From NCBI GenBank assembly GCA_002315475.1, contig DCGI01000015.1, positions 51,544 through 77,997 of the forward strand: DNA of 26,454 bases, given 5' to 3'. Made by a program: the position numbers and the translations under genes. The notes under the pieces were generated by a model. The model had not been told where the DNA came from. It made no database searches and saw only the letters and a program-made list of their open reading frames with translations. Of this stretch, positions 20,401-26,123 are shown one piece after another. The stretch is from Christensenella sp. UBA1782 (lineage in GTDB: Bacteria > Bacillota > Clostridia > Christensenellales > DTU072). Each line of letters starts with the position of its first letter. Position 1 is the stretch's first letter.

Positions 20401-20739
20401 GATTATTTGAATTTTTGTATTGCCGTTGAAGAAGCAATGGAAGGATCGGGAGCGGATTCTGTGTATGTAAATAATTGTGTTATGGCACAAATATACAATT
20501 TCAAAGCCAATACAGAATATACTTTTACCGAGAACAAAATTCTTTCGTTAAGTTCTGTTTTGACGGGAAGTAAGTTTAAGTGTACTGCCGCACTTATGGA
20601 TTTGGACGGAAGTAACGATGAGATTACTATGAGCATAATGCTCTATGGCTATAAGTCTAAAGCGGACGCCGTAGCGATTTCTTCGGACAGAAAACTTGCC
20701 AATGTCATTTCTTTTACTTTTGAAGCAGACGGGGAATAA
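17425..20739 (+). CDS. SipW/TasA-type signal peptide surface protein, 1,104 aa
   Basis: This is an exported cell-surface or matrix protein of unknown exact role. The ATG is set by AAGGAG six bases upstream. Residues 1-12 are basic and 13-31 are hydrophobic. The STFAKF segment at 34-39 suggests cleavage after Ala37, and VSNWGF follows at 51-56. This is the layout of proteins processed by a SipW-type signal peptidase in Clostridia, including TasA/camelysin-like fibre proteins. Residues about 230-640 contain repeated short strands such as DFYLDVNGKGL and TVLTVNGYV, suggesting a beta-helix. Two CxH...CxxCG motifs follow: Cys656, His658, Cys675, Cys678; and Cys771, His773, Cys796, Cys799. They resemble a zinc-ribbon-like repeat common in Firmicutes surface proteins. 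There is no LPXTG or C-terminal membrane helix. The last 300 or so codons are much more AT-rich than the rest, hinting at a domain acquired separately. Confidence 0.85.
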   Translation: MQGQAKPKMKRSWLEIVLFVLIMTTVVTASITSSTFAKFVTEETFTGETPVSNWGFHLRVNGYVDGEAGDTNAAASIVSGMNLATAKDSVRNTDANAFIKNGTVAFGSEGYMPVEIKYVADHASEVSLLITVKAYFTDLPSGMLFTDNLGRTVARQENAKGYTFTDVQYAGRPMTSVTYSYFLGYDEMEHWTDGEYINIGFRWAWKNDENSSNEKPDIGTAVVVTAEQVLSEIEIPDDARKIHFANALTDDAEHDKYGLVLDDADTLNILTADLGDVTIEPTADFYLDVNGKGLETSTYDFKIGTGVDKVVAGTFRRPNVDYTDTTKRPAITVNTVDSAATSTASVKISKDFQYAYADINSYDYKVDYLVDVLNGVLSEQKKPTPYDALTYVIDHKTASTFAVYTDAEEVTDFDSLVSLIENRGDENNYILWDSESKYFVAFLGNEYAVTDTTKGILSVGADYSLFKMYSAVPATQTYSVYLTGDSITGDIDDLTVGLDVGNNDGITSITYDRSTATSARNVLIRTNAFSTVLTVNGYVKSTDHSKGDVVYHYGMAGMVDVIQCATASYDEYGIVGRLTATASGAVAHIEIKEGAKVFQVEQSVGATTTVTVEENATVYDIEGKKVSEYVHASATKFTASNTEEGNRKETITAAECQHENGLSVMSDEMHVYEFCKTCGYTVIRIKNTTTQEEVIKTISNGDENVIIPKATYSMNQTTEDFDDLVDDLAEGTIDISTLVQDKTSDTETTGTAVVPAVEQTPEVSDVIDITCEHEFGTMEVITEATALAVGQGKFTCIHCGLFYFVVIPKEEQNPYAVIENIGSVALGNTAATDDIPTLIASYGNVNTEIYNATLVAGSGSCMKHGKDTTFENVWEYSALLDDYTTQQIEEYFGDYTYLSYVITFDKDVSYHGGDGNLLYFCGSLNGGQWQTSLPVVANYNASEYENEITKYYHIYYAEYLRTEDSVGNAQYTEEFAINAYTAVIINEDDSNEDYLNFCIAVEEAMEGSGADSVYVNNCVMAQIYNFKANTEYTFTENKILSLSSVLTGSKFKCTAALMDLDGSNDEITMSIMLYGYKSKADAVAISSDRKLANVISFTFEADGE

Positions 20740-20760
20740 GCTTTTTATAAGTAACAACGT

Positions 20761-20795
20761 AAAGTCCTTCGGCATCTTTGCCGAAGGACTTTTTC
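20761..20795 (+). terminator. Strong Rho-independent terminator after the surface protein gene
   Basis: A perfect 14-bp stem (20761-20774 with 20779-20792) surrounds a TCTT loop and runs into a T-rich tail, with a further T6 at 20801-20806. It starts 21 bases after the TAA of the 1,104-residue gene and should insulate the S10 operon from upstream transcription. Confidence 0.93.
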
Positions 20796-20823
20796 TTATC
20801 TTTTTTGTCTAAAATTTACAGAC

Positions 20824-20852
20824 GGAGCCGTCGGACACACACGGATGGTTCC
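20824..20852 (+). repeat. Hairpin copy A, upstream of the S10 promoter
   Basis: A 9-bp uninterrupted stem pairs 20824-20832 with 20844-20852 (two G-U pairs), closing an 11-nt loop that contains ACACACAC. Its core GACACACACGGATGGTT matches 15 of 17 bases of a hairpin inside the S10 leader. A T7 run begins six bases after the stem, at 20859-20865. It lies before the -35 box, so it is not in the transcript made from the visible promoter. It may be a back-up terminator or a remnant of a duplicated leader. Confidence 0.6.
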
Positions 20853-20886
20853 CGCATATTTTTTTCGAAAAACCATGCGATTTTGA

Positions 20887-20915
20887 TTGACTTATTTTTC
20901 CAAATGTAATACAAT
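20887..20915 (+). promoter_or_regulatory. Main promoter of the S10 ribosomal protein operon
   Basis: TTGACT at 20887-20892 and TACAAT at 20910-20915 are separated by 17 bp, close to the vegetative sigma consensus. Transcription would start near 20922, giving a leader of about 163 nt before rpsJ. No other promoter of similar quality is visible between the upstream terminator and rpsJ. Confidence 0.85.
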
Positions 20916-20921
20916 AGTAAC

Positions 20922-21084
20922 GCTGTCTTTAGGGATGATGTGGAAGGTTACCGATACACACGGATAGTTTCCACGGACTTACACGTAAGCAACGACGAGC
21001 GTGACTAACTGAGAGGAGGGGCGCCACCCCGATTCAAAAAGGACGGTAATACAAAATCGTTAGGATAAAAACAGGAGGTAAAAC
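20922..21084 (+). promoter_or_regulatory. Structured 5' leader of the S10 operon
   Basis: This untranslated leader can form several stems. Hairpin B (20940-20974) has GTGGAA pairing with TTCCAC and an inner CCG/CGG stem closing ATACACA. CACG at 20982-20985 can pair with CGTG at 21000-21003. GGGG at 21018-21021 pairs with CCCC at 21027-21030. CTAAC at 21005-21009 can pair with GTTAG at 21059-21063 to close the last part. Length and folding fit a ribosomal-protein autoregulatory leader; in Escherichia coli L4 controls the S10 operon through its leader. Whether L4 or another protein binds here is inference. A purine-rich AGAGGAGGGG at 21012-21021 resembles a ribosome site but has no start codon after it. 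Confidence 0.6.
20940..20974 (+). repeat. Hairpin copy B, at the start of the S10 leader RNA
   Basis: The outer stem GTGGAA/TTCCAC and inner stem CCG/CGG flank an asymmetric internal region. The apical loop is ATACACA. The core GATACACACGGATAGTT repeats the hairpin at 20824-20852. It begins about 18 nt after the predicted transcription start, a usual place for a protein-binding leader element. Confidence 0.6.
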
Positions 21085-21393
21085 ATGGCAGGTCAAAAGA
21101 TTAGAATCAAGCTGAAAGCTTATGACCACAATCTGATTGACAATTCGGCGGCGAAGATCGTAGAAGCGGTTCAACAAACCGGCGCAAGCATCTCGGGACC
21201 TATCCCGCTTCCCACCGAAAAGGAAATCGTAACAATTTTGCGTGCTACGCACAAGTATAAGGACGCAAGAGAACAGTTCGAACTTCGGACGCACAAGAGA
21301 CTGATCGATATTTACAACTCGACGAGCAAGACGGTAGAGGCACTTATGAAACTCGACCTTCCCGCCGGTGTGGATATTCAGATCAAACTGTAA
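21085..21393 (+). CDS. rpsJ: 30S ribosomal protein S10
   Basis: First gene of the S10 operon. S10 sits in the head of the 30S subunit near the A site; outside the ribosome it is also NusE, pairing with NusB in transcription antitermination. The 102-residue product has the normal length and the family landmarks: KIRIKLKAYDH at the start, the PIPLPTEK loop near residues 43-50, and RTHKRLIDIYN in the C-terminal half. AGGAGGT at 21073-21079 lies five bases before the ATG and sets the start. Only 13 bases separate its stop from rplC. The gene follows the leader directly, so control of the leader would set expression of the whole operon. Confidence 0.98.
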   Translation: MAGQKIRIKLKAYDHNLIDNSAAKIVEAVQQTGASISGPIPLPTEKEIVTILRATHKYKDAREQFELRTHKRLIDIYNSTSKTVEALMKLDLPAGVDIQIKL

Positions 21394-21406
21394 CGGGAGG
21401 CTTAAA

Positions 21407-22048
21407 ATGAAGAAAGGTATTTTAGGTCGCAAACTGGGCATGAGTCAGATCTTTTTGGCTGACGGTCGTATGATCCCGGTGACCGTTGTGGAAGCAGGAC
21501 CGAACACCGTCGTGCAAATCAAGACCGCCGATAAAGAAGGCTACGATGCCGTTCAAGTCGGGTTCGTTGATTTCAAGATGCAAAAAGAAGGTCAATACAA
21601 GGGAGTCGGCAAGCAAGCGCAAGGACACTTTAAGCAAGCGGGCGTTGCTCCCAAAAAGTATTTGAAGGAATTCCGTTTTGACGATATTTCTTCTTACAAA
21701 CTCGGCGATATCATCACCTGCACGAGCTTCGTGGTCGGTGACAAGGTTACCGTTACCGGCAAGAGCAAAGGTAAAGGTTTTTCGGGTGTTATTCAAAGAT
21801 GGAACGCGCAGCGTGTCGGCTCCATGTCTCATGGTACCGGTCCTATCCACAGAAGCGTAGGTTCTATGGCGGCGAACTCCGACCCGAGCAGAGTATTCAA
21901 AAACAAACACATGGCAGGTCAATGGGGTAACGAACAAATCAGCGTGAAGAACCTTGAAATCGTTCGCGTGGACGAAGCCCGTAACTTGCTGTTTATTAAG
22001 GGTGGCATCCCCGGTGCAAAAGGCACTGTGGTCGTCATCAAAGCGTAA
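21407..22048 (+). CDS. rplC: 50S ribosomal protein L3
   Basis: L3 is an early assembly protein of the 50S subunit. Its long loop reaches toward the peptidyl-transferase centre. The 213-residue product starts MKKGILGRKLGMSQIF, the standard N-terminus, and carries KGKGFSGVIQRW near residues 120-131 and HGTGPIHRSVGSM just after, where the loop lies. The ATG at 21407 is chosen over the in-frame ATG at 21368. It has GGGAGG six bases upstream and gives the family's usual first residues, while the earlier one overlaps rpsJ. Confidence 0.98.
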   Translation: MKKGILGRKLGMSQIFLADGRMIPVTVVEAGPNTVVQIKTADKEGYDAVQVGFVDFKMQKEGQYKGVGKQAQGHFKQAGVAPKKYLKEFRFDDISSYKLGDIITCTSFVVGDKVTVTGKSKGKGFSGVIQRWNAQRVGSMSHGTGPIHRSVGSMAANSDPSRVFKNKHMAGQWGNEQISVKNLEIVRVDEARNLLFIKGGIPGAKGTVVVIKA

Positions 22049-22059
22049 GGAGGCAAATC

Positions 22060-22680
22060 ATGGAACTTAAAGTTATCAATACCGCCGGTGAAGAAGTCGG
22101 TACCGTAACCGTAAGCGATGAAATTTTCAATGCCGAATACAACGAAGCTTTGATCCATCAAGTCGTGGTGGCTCAACTTGCCAACAAGCGTCAAGGAACC
22201 AAATCCACGCTTACCCGTACCGAAGTATCCGGAGGCGGCATAAAGCCTTGGAGACAAAAGGGTACCGGTCGTGCCCGTCAAGGAAGCATCCGCTCTCCGC
22301 AATGGCGTCACGGTGGTGTCGTATTCGCACCGAAGCCGAGAGATTTCTCGAAAAAAATCAATAAGCAAATGAAGAAGCAAGCTTTGTTATCCGTTTTGAG
22401 CGAAAAGGTTCGTTGCGGCGAATTTATCGTGTTGGACACCTTAGAACTTGCGGAAGCAAAGACCAAACTGATGGCTGCCGTTTGTGCAAAGCTCGACGCG
22501 GGCAAGAAAGCGATGTTCGTGCTTGCCGGCGAGAACGTAAACGTGGCTCGTGCCACCGCAAACCTTCCCGAAGCGGAAATTTGTGCGGCTGACCTCATCA
22601 ACGTGTACGGACTCGTTCGTGCCGGAAAGGTCTTTGTCACCAAAGATGCTCTTGCAAAGATAGAGGAGGCAAATAAATAA
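22060..22680 (+). CDS. rplD: 50S ribosomal protein L4
   Basis: L4 binds 23S rRNA and lines part of the exit tunnel with an extended loop. In Escherichia coli it also represses its own operon through the S10 leader. The 206-residue product has the conserved loop at about residues 57-90, with GGGIKPWRQKGTGRARQGS and then PQWRHGGVVFAPKPR. The ribosome site AAGGAGG overlaps the rplC stop. Its stop codon overlaps the rplW start by one base (TAATG), so the two are probably translationally coupled. Because L4 is a known S10-operon regulator, it is the first candidate to bind the leader at 20922-21084, but nothing in the sequence proves that. Confidence 0.98.
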   Translation: MELKVINTAGEEVGTVTVSDEIFNAEYNEALIHQVVVAQLANKRQGTKSTLTRTEVSGGGIKPWRQKGTGRARQGSIRSPQWRHGGVVFAPKPRDFSKKINKQMKKQALLSVLSEKVRCGEFIVLDTLELAEAKTKLMAAVCAKLDAGKKAMFVLAGENVNVARATANLPEAEICAADLINVYGLVRAGKVFVTKDALAKIEEANK

Positions 22681-22970
22681 TGAACGCATACGATATTATC
22701 AAAAAACCCGTCCTCACCGAAAAAGGATACAGCGGCATTACCGAAAAGAAGTACGCTTTTATCGTAGATAAGAAAGCTACCAAGACCGATATCAAGGTAG
22801 CCGTCGAAAAGGCTTTCGGTGTACAGGTCGCGAAAGTAAACATTGCAAACTATGACGGCAAACTCAAGCGCATGGGAAGAAACGAAGGCAGAACGCCTGC
22901 CTACAAGAAGGCTTTTGTCACTTTGACGGAAAGCAGCAAGCCCATCGAATACTTTGAGAGTTTGTCCTAA
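22680..22970 (+). CDS. rplW: 50S ribosomal protein L23
   Basis: L23 sits at the mouth of the exit tunnel and is a docking point for signal recognition particle and trigger factor. The 96-residue product begins with a typical DIIKKPVLTEKG and has KYAFIVDKKATKTDIKVAVE at about residues 24-43, followed by the basic GKLKRMGRNEGR loop. The start overlaps the last base of rplD. Its ribosome site AGAGGAGG (22662-22669) lies inside the end of rplD. The length is normal for the family. Confidence 0.97.
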   Translation: MNAYDIIKKPVLTEKGYSGITEKKYAFIVDKKATKTDIKVAVEKAFGVQVAKVNIANYDGKLKRMGRNEGRTPAYKKAFVTLTESSKPIEYFESLS

Positions 22971-22984
22971 AGCGGAGGTAGGTT

Positions 22985-23812
22985 ATGGGAATTAAAAGAT
23001 TTAAGCCGTATACTCCCGGACGTCGTACTTATACCGTCAGCGATTTTTCGGAAATCACAACCACGAAACCCGAAAAAAGCTTGTTGGAATCTAAGTCCAA
23101 GACGGGCGGAAGAAACGCAACCGGAAGAATTACCGTTCGTCACATCGGCGGCGGAAACAGACAAAAGTATCGTATCATTGATTTTAAGCGTAACAAGGAC
23201 GGTATTCCCGCTCTTGTTAAGAGCATCGAGTACGATCCGAACCGCTCGGCGAACATTGCGCTTCTTGCGTATGCCGACGGCGAAAAAGCATATATCCTCG
23301 CTCCTTTGGGTTTGTCGGTAGGCGATACCGTACAAAGCGGTACGGACGTCGACATCAAAGTAGGTAACTGCCTTCCTTTGAACAACATCCCCGTAGGTAC
23401 CATGGTACACAATATCGAGTTCCAACCCTATCGTGGCGGACAAATCGCTCGTAGTGCGGGTGCGGCGGGACAACTCATGGCAAAAGAAAACGGCAAGGCA
23501 ACCATTCGTATGCCCAGCGGTGAAATGAGATACGTTCCTCTCGCTTGCAGAGCTACTATCGGTCAAGTCGGCAATCTCGAACACGAAATCGTCAGTTTGG
23601 GTAAAGCCGGCAGAAAAAGACACATGGGTGTCAAACCTGCCGTTCGCGGTGTCGTTATGAACCCTTGCGATCACAAACACGGTGGTGGTGAAGGTAAGAG
23701 CCCTGTCGGTCTTCCCGGTCCTGTGACACCTTGGGGTAAACCTGCTCTCGGTTACAAGACGCGTAACAAGAAGAAGAACTCCGGCAAATTTATTATTAAG
23801 CGTATCAATTAG
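22985..23812 (+). CDS. rplB: 50S ribosomal protein L2
   Basis: L2 is one of the most conserved 50S proteins and is needed for subunit joining and peptidyl-transferase activity. The 275-residue product has the usual MGIKRFKPYTPGRR start, GGRNATGRITVRHIGGG near residues 41-57, and the C-terminal NPCDHKHGGGEGK segment holding the important His. Most bacteria have DHPHGGGEG here, so Lys in place of Pro is a small oddity. GGAGG at 22974-22978 lies six bases before the ATG. The neighbours rplW and rpsS follow the canonical order. Confidence 0.98.
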   Translation: MGIKRFKPYTPGRRTYTVSDFSEITTTKPEKSLLESKSKTGGRNATGRITVRHIGGGNRQKYRIIDFKRNKDGIPALVKSIEYDPNRSANIALLAYADGEKAYILAPLGLSVGDTVQSGTDVDIKVGNCLPLNNIPVGTMVHNIEFQPYRGGQIARSAGAAGQLMAKENGKATIRMPSGEMRYVPLACRATIGQVGNLEHEIVSLGKAGRKRHMGVKPAVRGVVMNPCDHKHGGGEGKSPVGLPGPVTPWGKPALGYKTRNKKKNSGKFIIKRIN

Positions 23813-23820
23813 GAGGAAAA

Positions 23821-24096
23821 ATGAGTAGATCCACAAAGAAAAAAGCTTATGTTCATGAAAGTCTGAAGAAAAAGATTAAGGCGATGAATGAAAGTGGCGT
23901 GAAGAAGCCCATCAAGACATGGTCTCGTGCTTCCTTGATTTGTCCCGAATTCGTGGGACATACGATCGCCGTTCATGACGGAAAGAAACATGTTCCGGTG
24001 TACATTACCGAAGACATGGTCGGATTGAAACTCGGTGATTTTGCACCGACGAGAAACTTCCACGGTCACGCAGGAAGCAAGACGGCGGGCAAATAG
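23821..24096 (+). CDS. rpsS: 30S ribosomal protein S19
   Basis: S19 lies in the head of the 30S subunit, pairs with S13, and contacts the A-site finger. The 91-residue product has normal length and the expected order: MSRSTKKKAYV, then IKTWSRASLICPEFVGHTI at about residues 36-54, then KHVPVYITEDMVGLKLGDFAPTR split across 61-83, ending in HGHAGSK. The ribosome site GGAGG lies directly after the rplB stop, and only eight bases separate the two genes. Confidence 0.98.
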   Translation: MSRSTKKKAYVHESLKKKIKAMNESGVKKPIKTWSRASLICPEFVGHTIAVHDGKKHVPVYITEDMVGLKLGDFAPTRNFHGHAGSKTAGK

Positions 24097-24106
24097 GAGG
24101 TAAAAC

Positions 24107-24505
24107 ATGGGAAAAAGAATTTATGAAAAGGCCATGAGACAAAAGGCCAATAATCCCGATAACGGCAGACCGAGTGCGACGGCAAAATATATCCGCATTT
24201 CTCCCTTTAAGGTGAGAGCGGTTTTGGACCTCATCCGAGGCAAGAGCTATCGTCAAGCGGTCGGTATCCTCGAAAACTTGAATAAGTCTTCCAGCGAACC
24301 CGTTTTGAAGGTATTAAAGAGTGCCGGTGCCAATGCCGAAAACAACAGCGGCATGAACGTCGAAACTTTGTACGTAGCCAAGTGCTTTGCAAACGAAGGT
24401 CCCACCTTAAAAAGATATATGCCCAAAGCTCACGGCAGAGCGGGCGGTTTGTTAAAGCGCACCAGCCACATCACCATCGTCCTTGACGAAAAAGTAAACG
24501 CATAA
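24107..24505 (+). CDS. rplV: 50S ribosomal protein L22
   Basis: L22 forms part of the exit tunnel through a long beta-hairpin; the tip is a known site of macrolide-resistance changes in other bacteria. The 132-residue product has the core ATAKYIRISPFKVRAVLDLI (about 24-43), YRQAVGILE, and the hairpin tip with RYMPKAHGRAGGLLKRTSH at about 104-122. It is longer than the typical 110-115 residues because of an N-terminal extension of about 20 residues (KRIYEKAMRQKANNPDNGR). The AGGAGG site before the ATG at 24107 supports the longer start, so the extension looks real. Confidence 0.97.
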   Translation: MGKRIYEKAMRQKANNPDNGRPSATAKYIRISPFKVRAVLDLIRGKSYRQAVGILENLNKSSSEPVLKVLKSAGANAENNSGMNVETLYVAKCFANEGPTLKRYMPKAHGRAGGLLKRTSHITIVLDEKVNA

Positions 24506-24515
24506 GGAGGCAAAT

Positions 24516-25175
24516 ATGGGACAAAAAGTTAATCCGCATGGTTTAAGAATCGGTATCAACGCCCGCTGGAATACCCAATGGTATGCCGACAAAAAATCCT
24601 TTGCTGCTTGCATCAAGGAAGACAACGATATCAGAAAGACACTGAAGAAGAAATACTATGCCGCTGCCGTCAGCAAGATCGTCATCGAGAGAGCTGCCAA
24701 CAGCATCACCGTCACGTTGTATTGCGGCAAACCGGGTATCGCTATCGGCAAAGAAGCCGTCGGTATCACCGATATGCAAGGCATTGTGAAGAAGATCGTA
24801 AAAGACAAAGACGTCAACGTAAACGTTTTGGAAGTTAAGAGCGTTGATGCCGACGCACAACTTGCAGCCGAAAATATCGCAGACAGTTTGGAAAAGAGAA
24901 TCCAATTCCGTCGTGCCATGCGTCAAGTGATGAGCAGAGCCATGAAGGCTCCCGCCGTAAAAGGTATCAAGACGATGGTCAGCGGACGTTTGGACGGAGC
25001 CGAAATCGCTCGTAGCGAACACTACAGCGAGGGTAGTATTCCTCTGCAAACCATCCGCGCCGACATCGATTACGGCTTTGCGACCGCTCACACCACTTAC
25101 GGTGCCATCGGCGTTAAGGTATGGATTTATAAGGGAGAAATTCTCGGTAAGCAACAGAAAGGAGGTAATGACTAA
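24516..25175 (+). CDS. rpsC: 30S ribosomal protein S3
   Basis: S3 lies at the mRNA entry channel, has helicase-like activity together with S4 and S5, and contains a KH domain. The 219-residue product starts MGQKVNPHGLRIGI as expected. The KH region is around residues 50-105 and the C-terminal domain (SGRLDGAEIARSEHYSEGS) around 155-173. In the KH loop the usual GxxG is GKEA at residues 78-81, with the second Gly replaced by Ala. The last codons (GGND) contain the ribosome site of rplP. Length and context leave no doubt about identity. Confidence 0.98.
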   Translation: MGQKVNPHGLRIGINARWNTQWYADKKSFAACIKEDNDIRKTLKKKYYAAAVSKIVIERAANSITVTLYCGKPGIAIGKEAVGITDMQGIVKKIVKDKDVNVNVLEVKSVDADAQLAAENIADSLEKRIQFRRAMRQVMSRAMKAPAVKGIKTMVSGRLDGAEIARSEHYSEGSIPLQTIRADIDYGFATAHTTYGAIGVKVWIYKGEILGKQQKGGND

Positions 25176-25177
25176 TT

Positions 25178-25606
25178 ATGTTAATGCCTAAAAGAGTTAA
25201 GAGAAGAAAGCAACAACGGGGCAGAATGACCGGTAGAGCCAACAAGGGTAACGTCATTGCTTACGGTGATTACGGTTTGATGGCTATGGAACCGAGTTGG
25301 GTTACCAGCAACCAAATCGAAGCCGCTCGTATTGCCATGACCAGATATATCAAACGTGGCGGTCAGGTATGGGTAGACATCTTCCCGCACAAACCCGTTA
25401 CGAAGAAACCCGCCGAAACCCGTATGGGTTCGGGAAAAGGCAGTCCCGAATATTGGGTGGCAGTCGTGAAACCGGGCAGAGTTTTGTTTGAAATGGCAGG
25501 CATCAGCGAAGAAGCCGCCAGAGAAGCGTTACGACTCGCCGCCAACAAACTTCCGATTAAGTGCAAGTTTGTTAAGAAAGAAGATACCGAAGGAGGAGAA
25601 AACTAA
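25178..25606 (+). CDS. rplP: 50S ribosomal protein L16
   Basis: L16 sits near the A site and the central protuberance and helps position tRNA. The 142-residue product has the Firmicutes-style start MLMPKRVKRRKQQRGRMTG, GDYGLMAMEPSW at about residues 29-40, TRYIKRGGQVWVDIFPHKP at about 55-73, and TRMGSGKGSPEYWVAVVKPG at about 81-100. The ATG at 25178 is preferred to the one two codons later because MLMPKR is the conserved start. Its GGAGG site at 25161-25165 lies inside rpsC, with a rather long gap of 12 bases. The stop overlaps the rpmC start by one base. Confidence 0.98.
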   Translation: MLMPKRVKRRKQQRGRMTGRANKGNVIAYGDYGLMAMEPSWVTSNQIEAARIAMTRYIKRGGQVWVDIFPHKPVTKKPAETRMGSGKGSPEYWVAVVKPGRVLFEMAGISEEAAREALRLAANKLPIKCKFVKKEDTEGGEN

Positions 25607-25842
25607 TGAAAGCCGCAAAATTTTTCGAAATGAGTACGGAAGAACTCAAGCGTACGCTCGATGAAAAGAAAGCCGACTTGTTTACCCTTCGTTTTCAACA
25701 CGCCACCAACCAATTGGAAAATCCTCAAAGACTGGTTGAGTGCAGACGTGACATTGCCAAAATCATGACGATCCTTCGCCAACGTGAACTCGAAATCAGC
25801 TTCGAACCCAAAGCTCCGGCGAAAAAAGGCTCGAAGAAATAG
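25606..25842 (+). CDS. rpmC: 50S ribosomal protein L29
   Basis: L29 is a small helical protein at the tunnel exit next to L23. The core (MSTEELKRTLDEKKADLFTL, then LENPQRLVECRRDIAKIMTI) matches the family's two-helix structure at about residues 9-60. At 78 residues it is longer than the usual 60-70, owing to a Lys/Pro/Ala-rich tail (FEPKAPAKKGSKK). The ATG overlaps the rplP stop (TAATG), and GGAGGAG lies just upstream inside rplP, so translation is probably coupled. Confidence 0.96.
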   Translation: MKAAKFFEMSTEELKRTLDEKKADLFTLRFQHATNQLENPQRLVECRRDIAKIMTILRQRELEISFEPKAPAKKGSKK

Positions 25843-25852
25843 GAGGTAACCA

Positions 25853-26110
25853 ATGGAAAAAAGAAATTTGAGAAAAAGCAGAATCGGCTTGGTCGTTAGC
25901 GACAAGATGGATAAGACCGTTATCGTCGCCATCGTGACCAAAGTAAAACATCCGCTTTATAAGAAGTATATCACCCAAACCAAGAAGTTCAAGGCGCACG
26001 ACGAAGAGAACGCTTGCGGTATCGGTGATAAAGTAAAAATCGTTGAAACCCGTCCTCTTTCCAAAGATAAGCGTTGGAGAGTGGTGGAGATCATCGAAAA
26101 GGCTAAATAA
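25853..26110 (+). CDS. rpsQ: 30S ribosomal protein S17
   Basis: S17 is a primary 16S rRNA-binding protein with an OB fold at the base of the 30S body. The 85-residue product has the family pattern: NLRKSRIGLVVSDKMDKTVI at about residues 4-23, then HPLYKKYITQTKKFKAHDEE, then GIGDKVKIVETRPLSKDKRW at about 56-75. Length is normal. AGGAGG lies just before the ATG and overlaps the end of rpmC. Thirteen bases separate its stop from rplN. Confidence 0.97.
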   Translation: MEKRNLRKSRIGLVVSDKMDKTVIVAIVTKVKHPLYKKYITQTKKFKAHDEENACGIGDKVKIVETRPLSKDKRWRVVEIIEKAK

Positions 26111-26123
26111 GGAGATATAAGCT

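Noticed and set aside
20796..20823. Extra promoter with TAAAAT at 20810-20815 that could transcribe hairpin A.
   Set aside because: No acceptable -35 at 16-18 bp; the region overlaps the T-rich terminator tail.
20808..20860. Short frame through hairpin A reading SDTHGWFP, considered as a gene fragment.
   Set aside because: No start codon after the preceding stop and no ribosome site. The hairpin explains the similarity to the leader better than coding does.
20921..20934. BoxA-like GCTGTCTTTA just after the transcription start.
   Set aside because: It matches the antitermination boxA only with an extra base, and no boxB or boxC is clear.
20935..20967. Ten-codon leader peptide (MMWKVTDTHG) overlapping hairpin B.
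   Set aside because: No ribosome site at a workable distance, no run of a regulatory codon, and the overlap with a stem better explains its conservation.
21368..21406. Upstream in-frame ATG for rplC at 21368.
   Set aside because: It would overlap rpsJ and add 13 residues unlike any L3. The ATG at 21407 has GGGAGG at the correct distance and the family's start.
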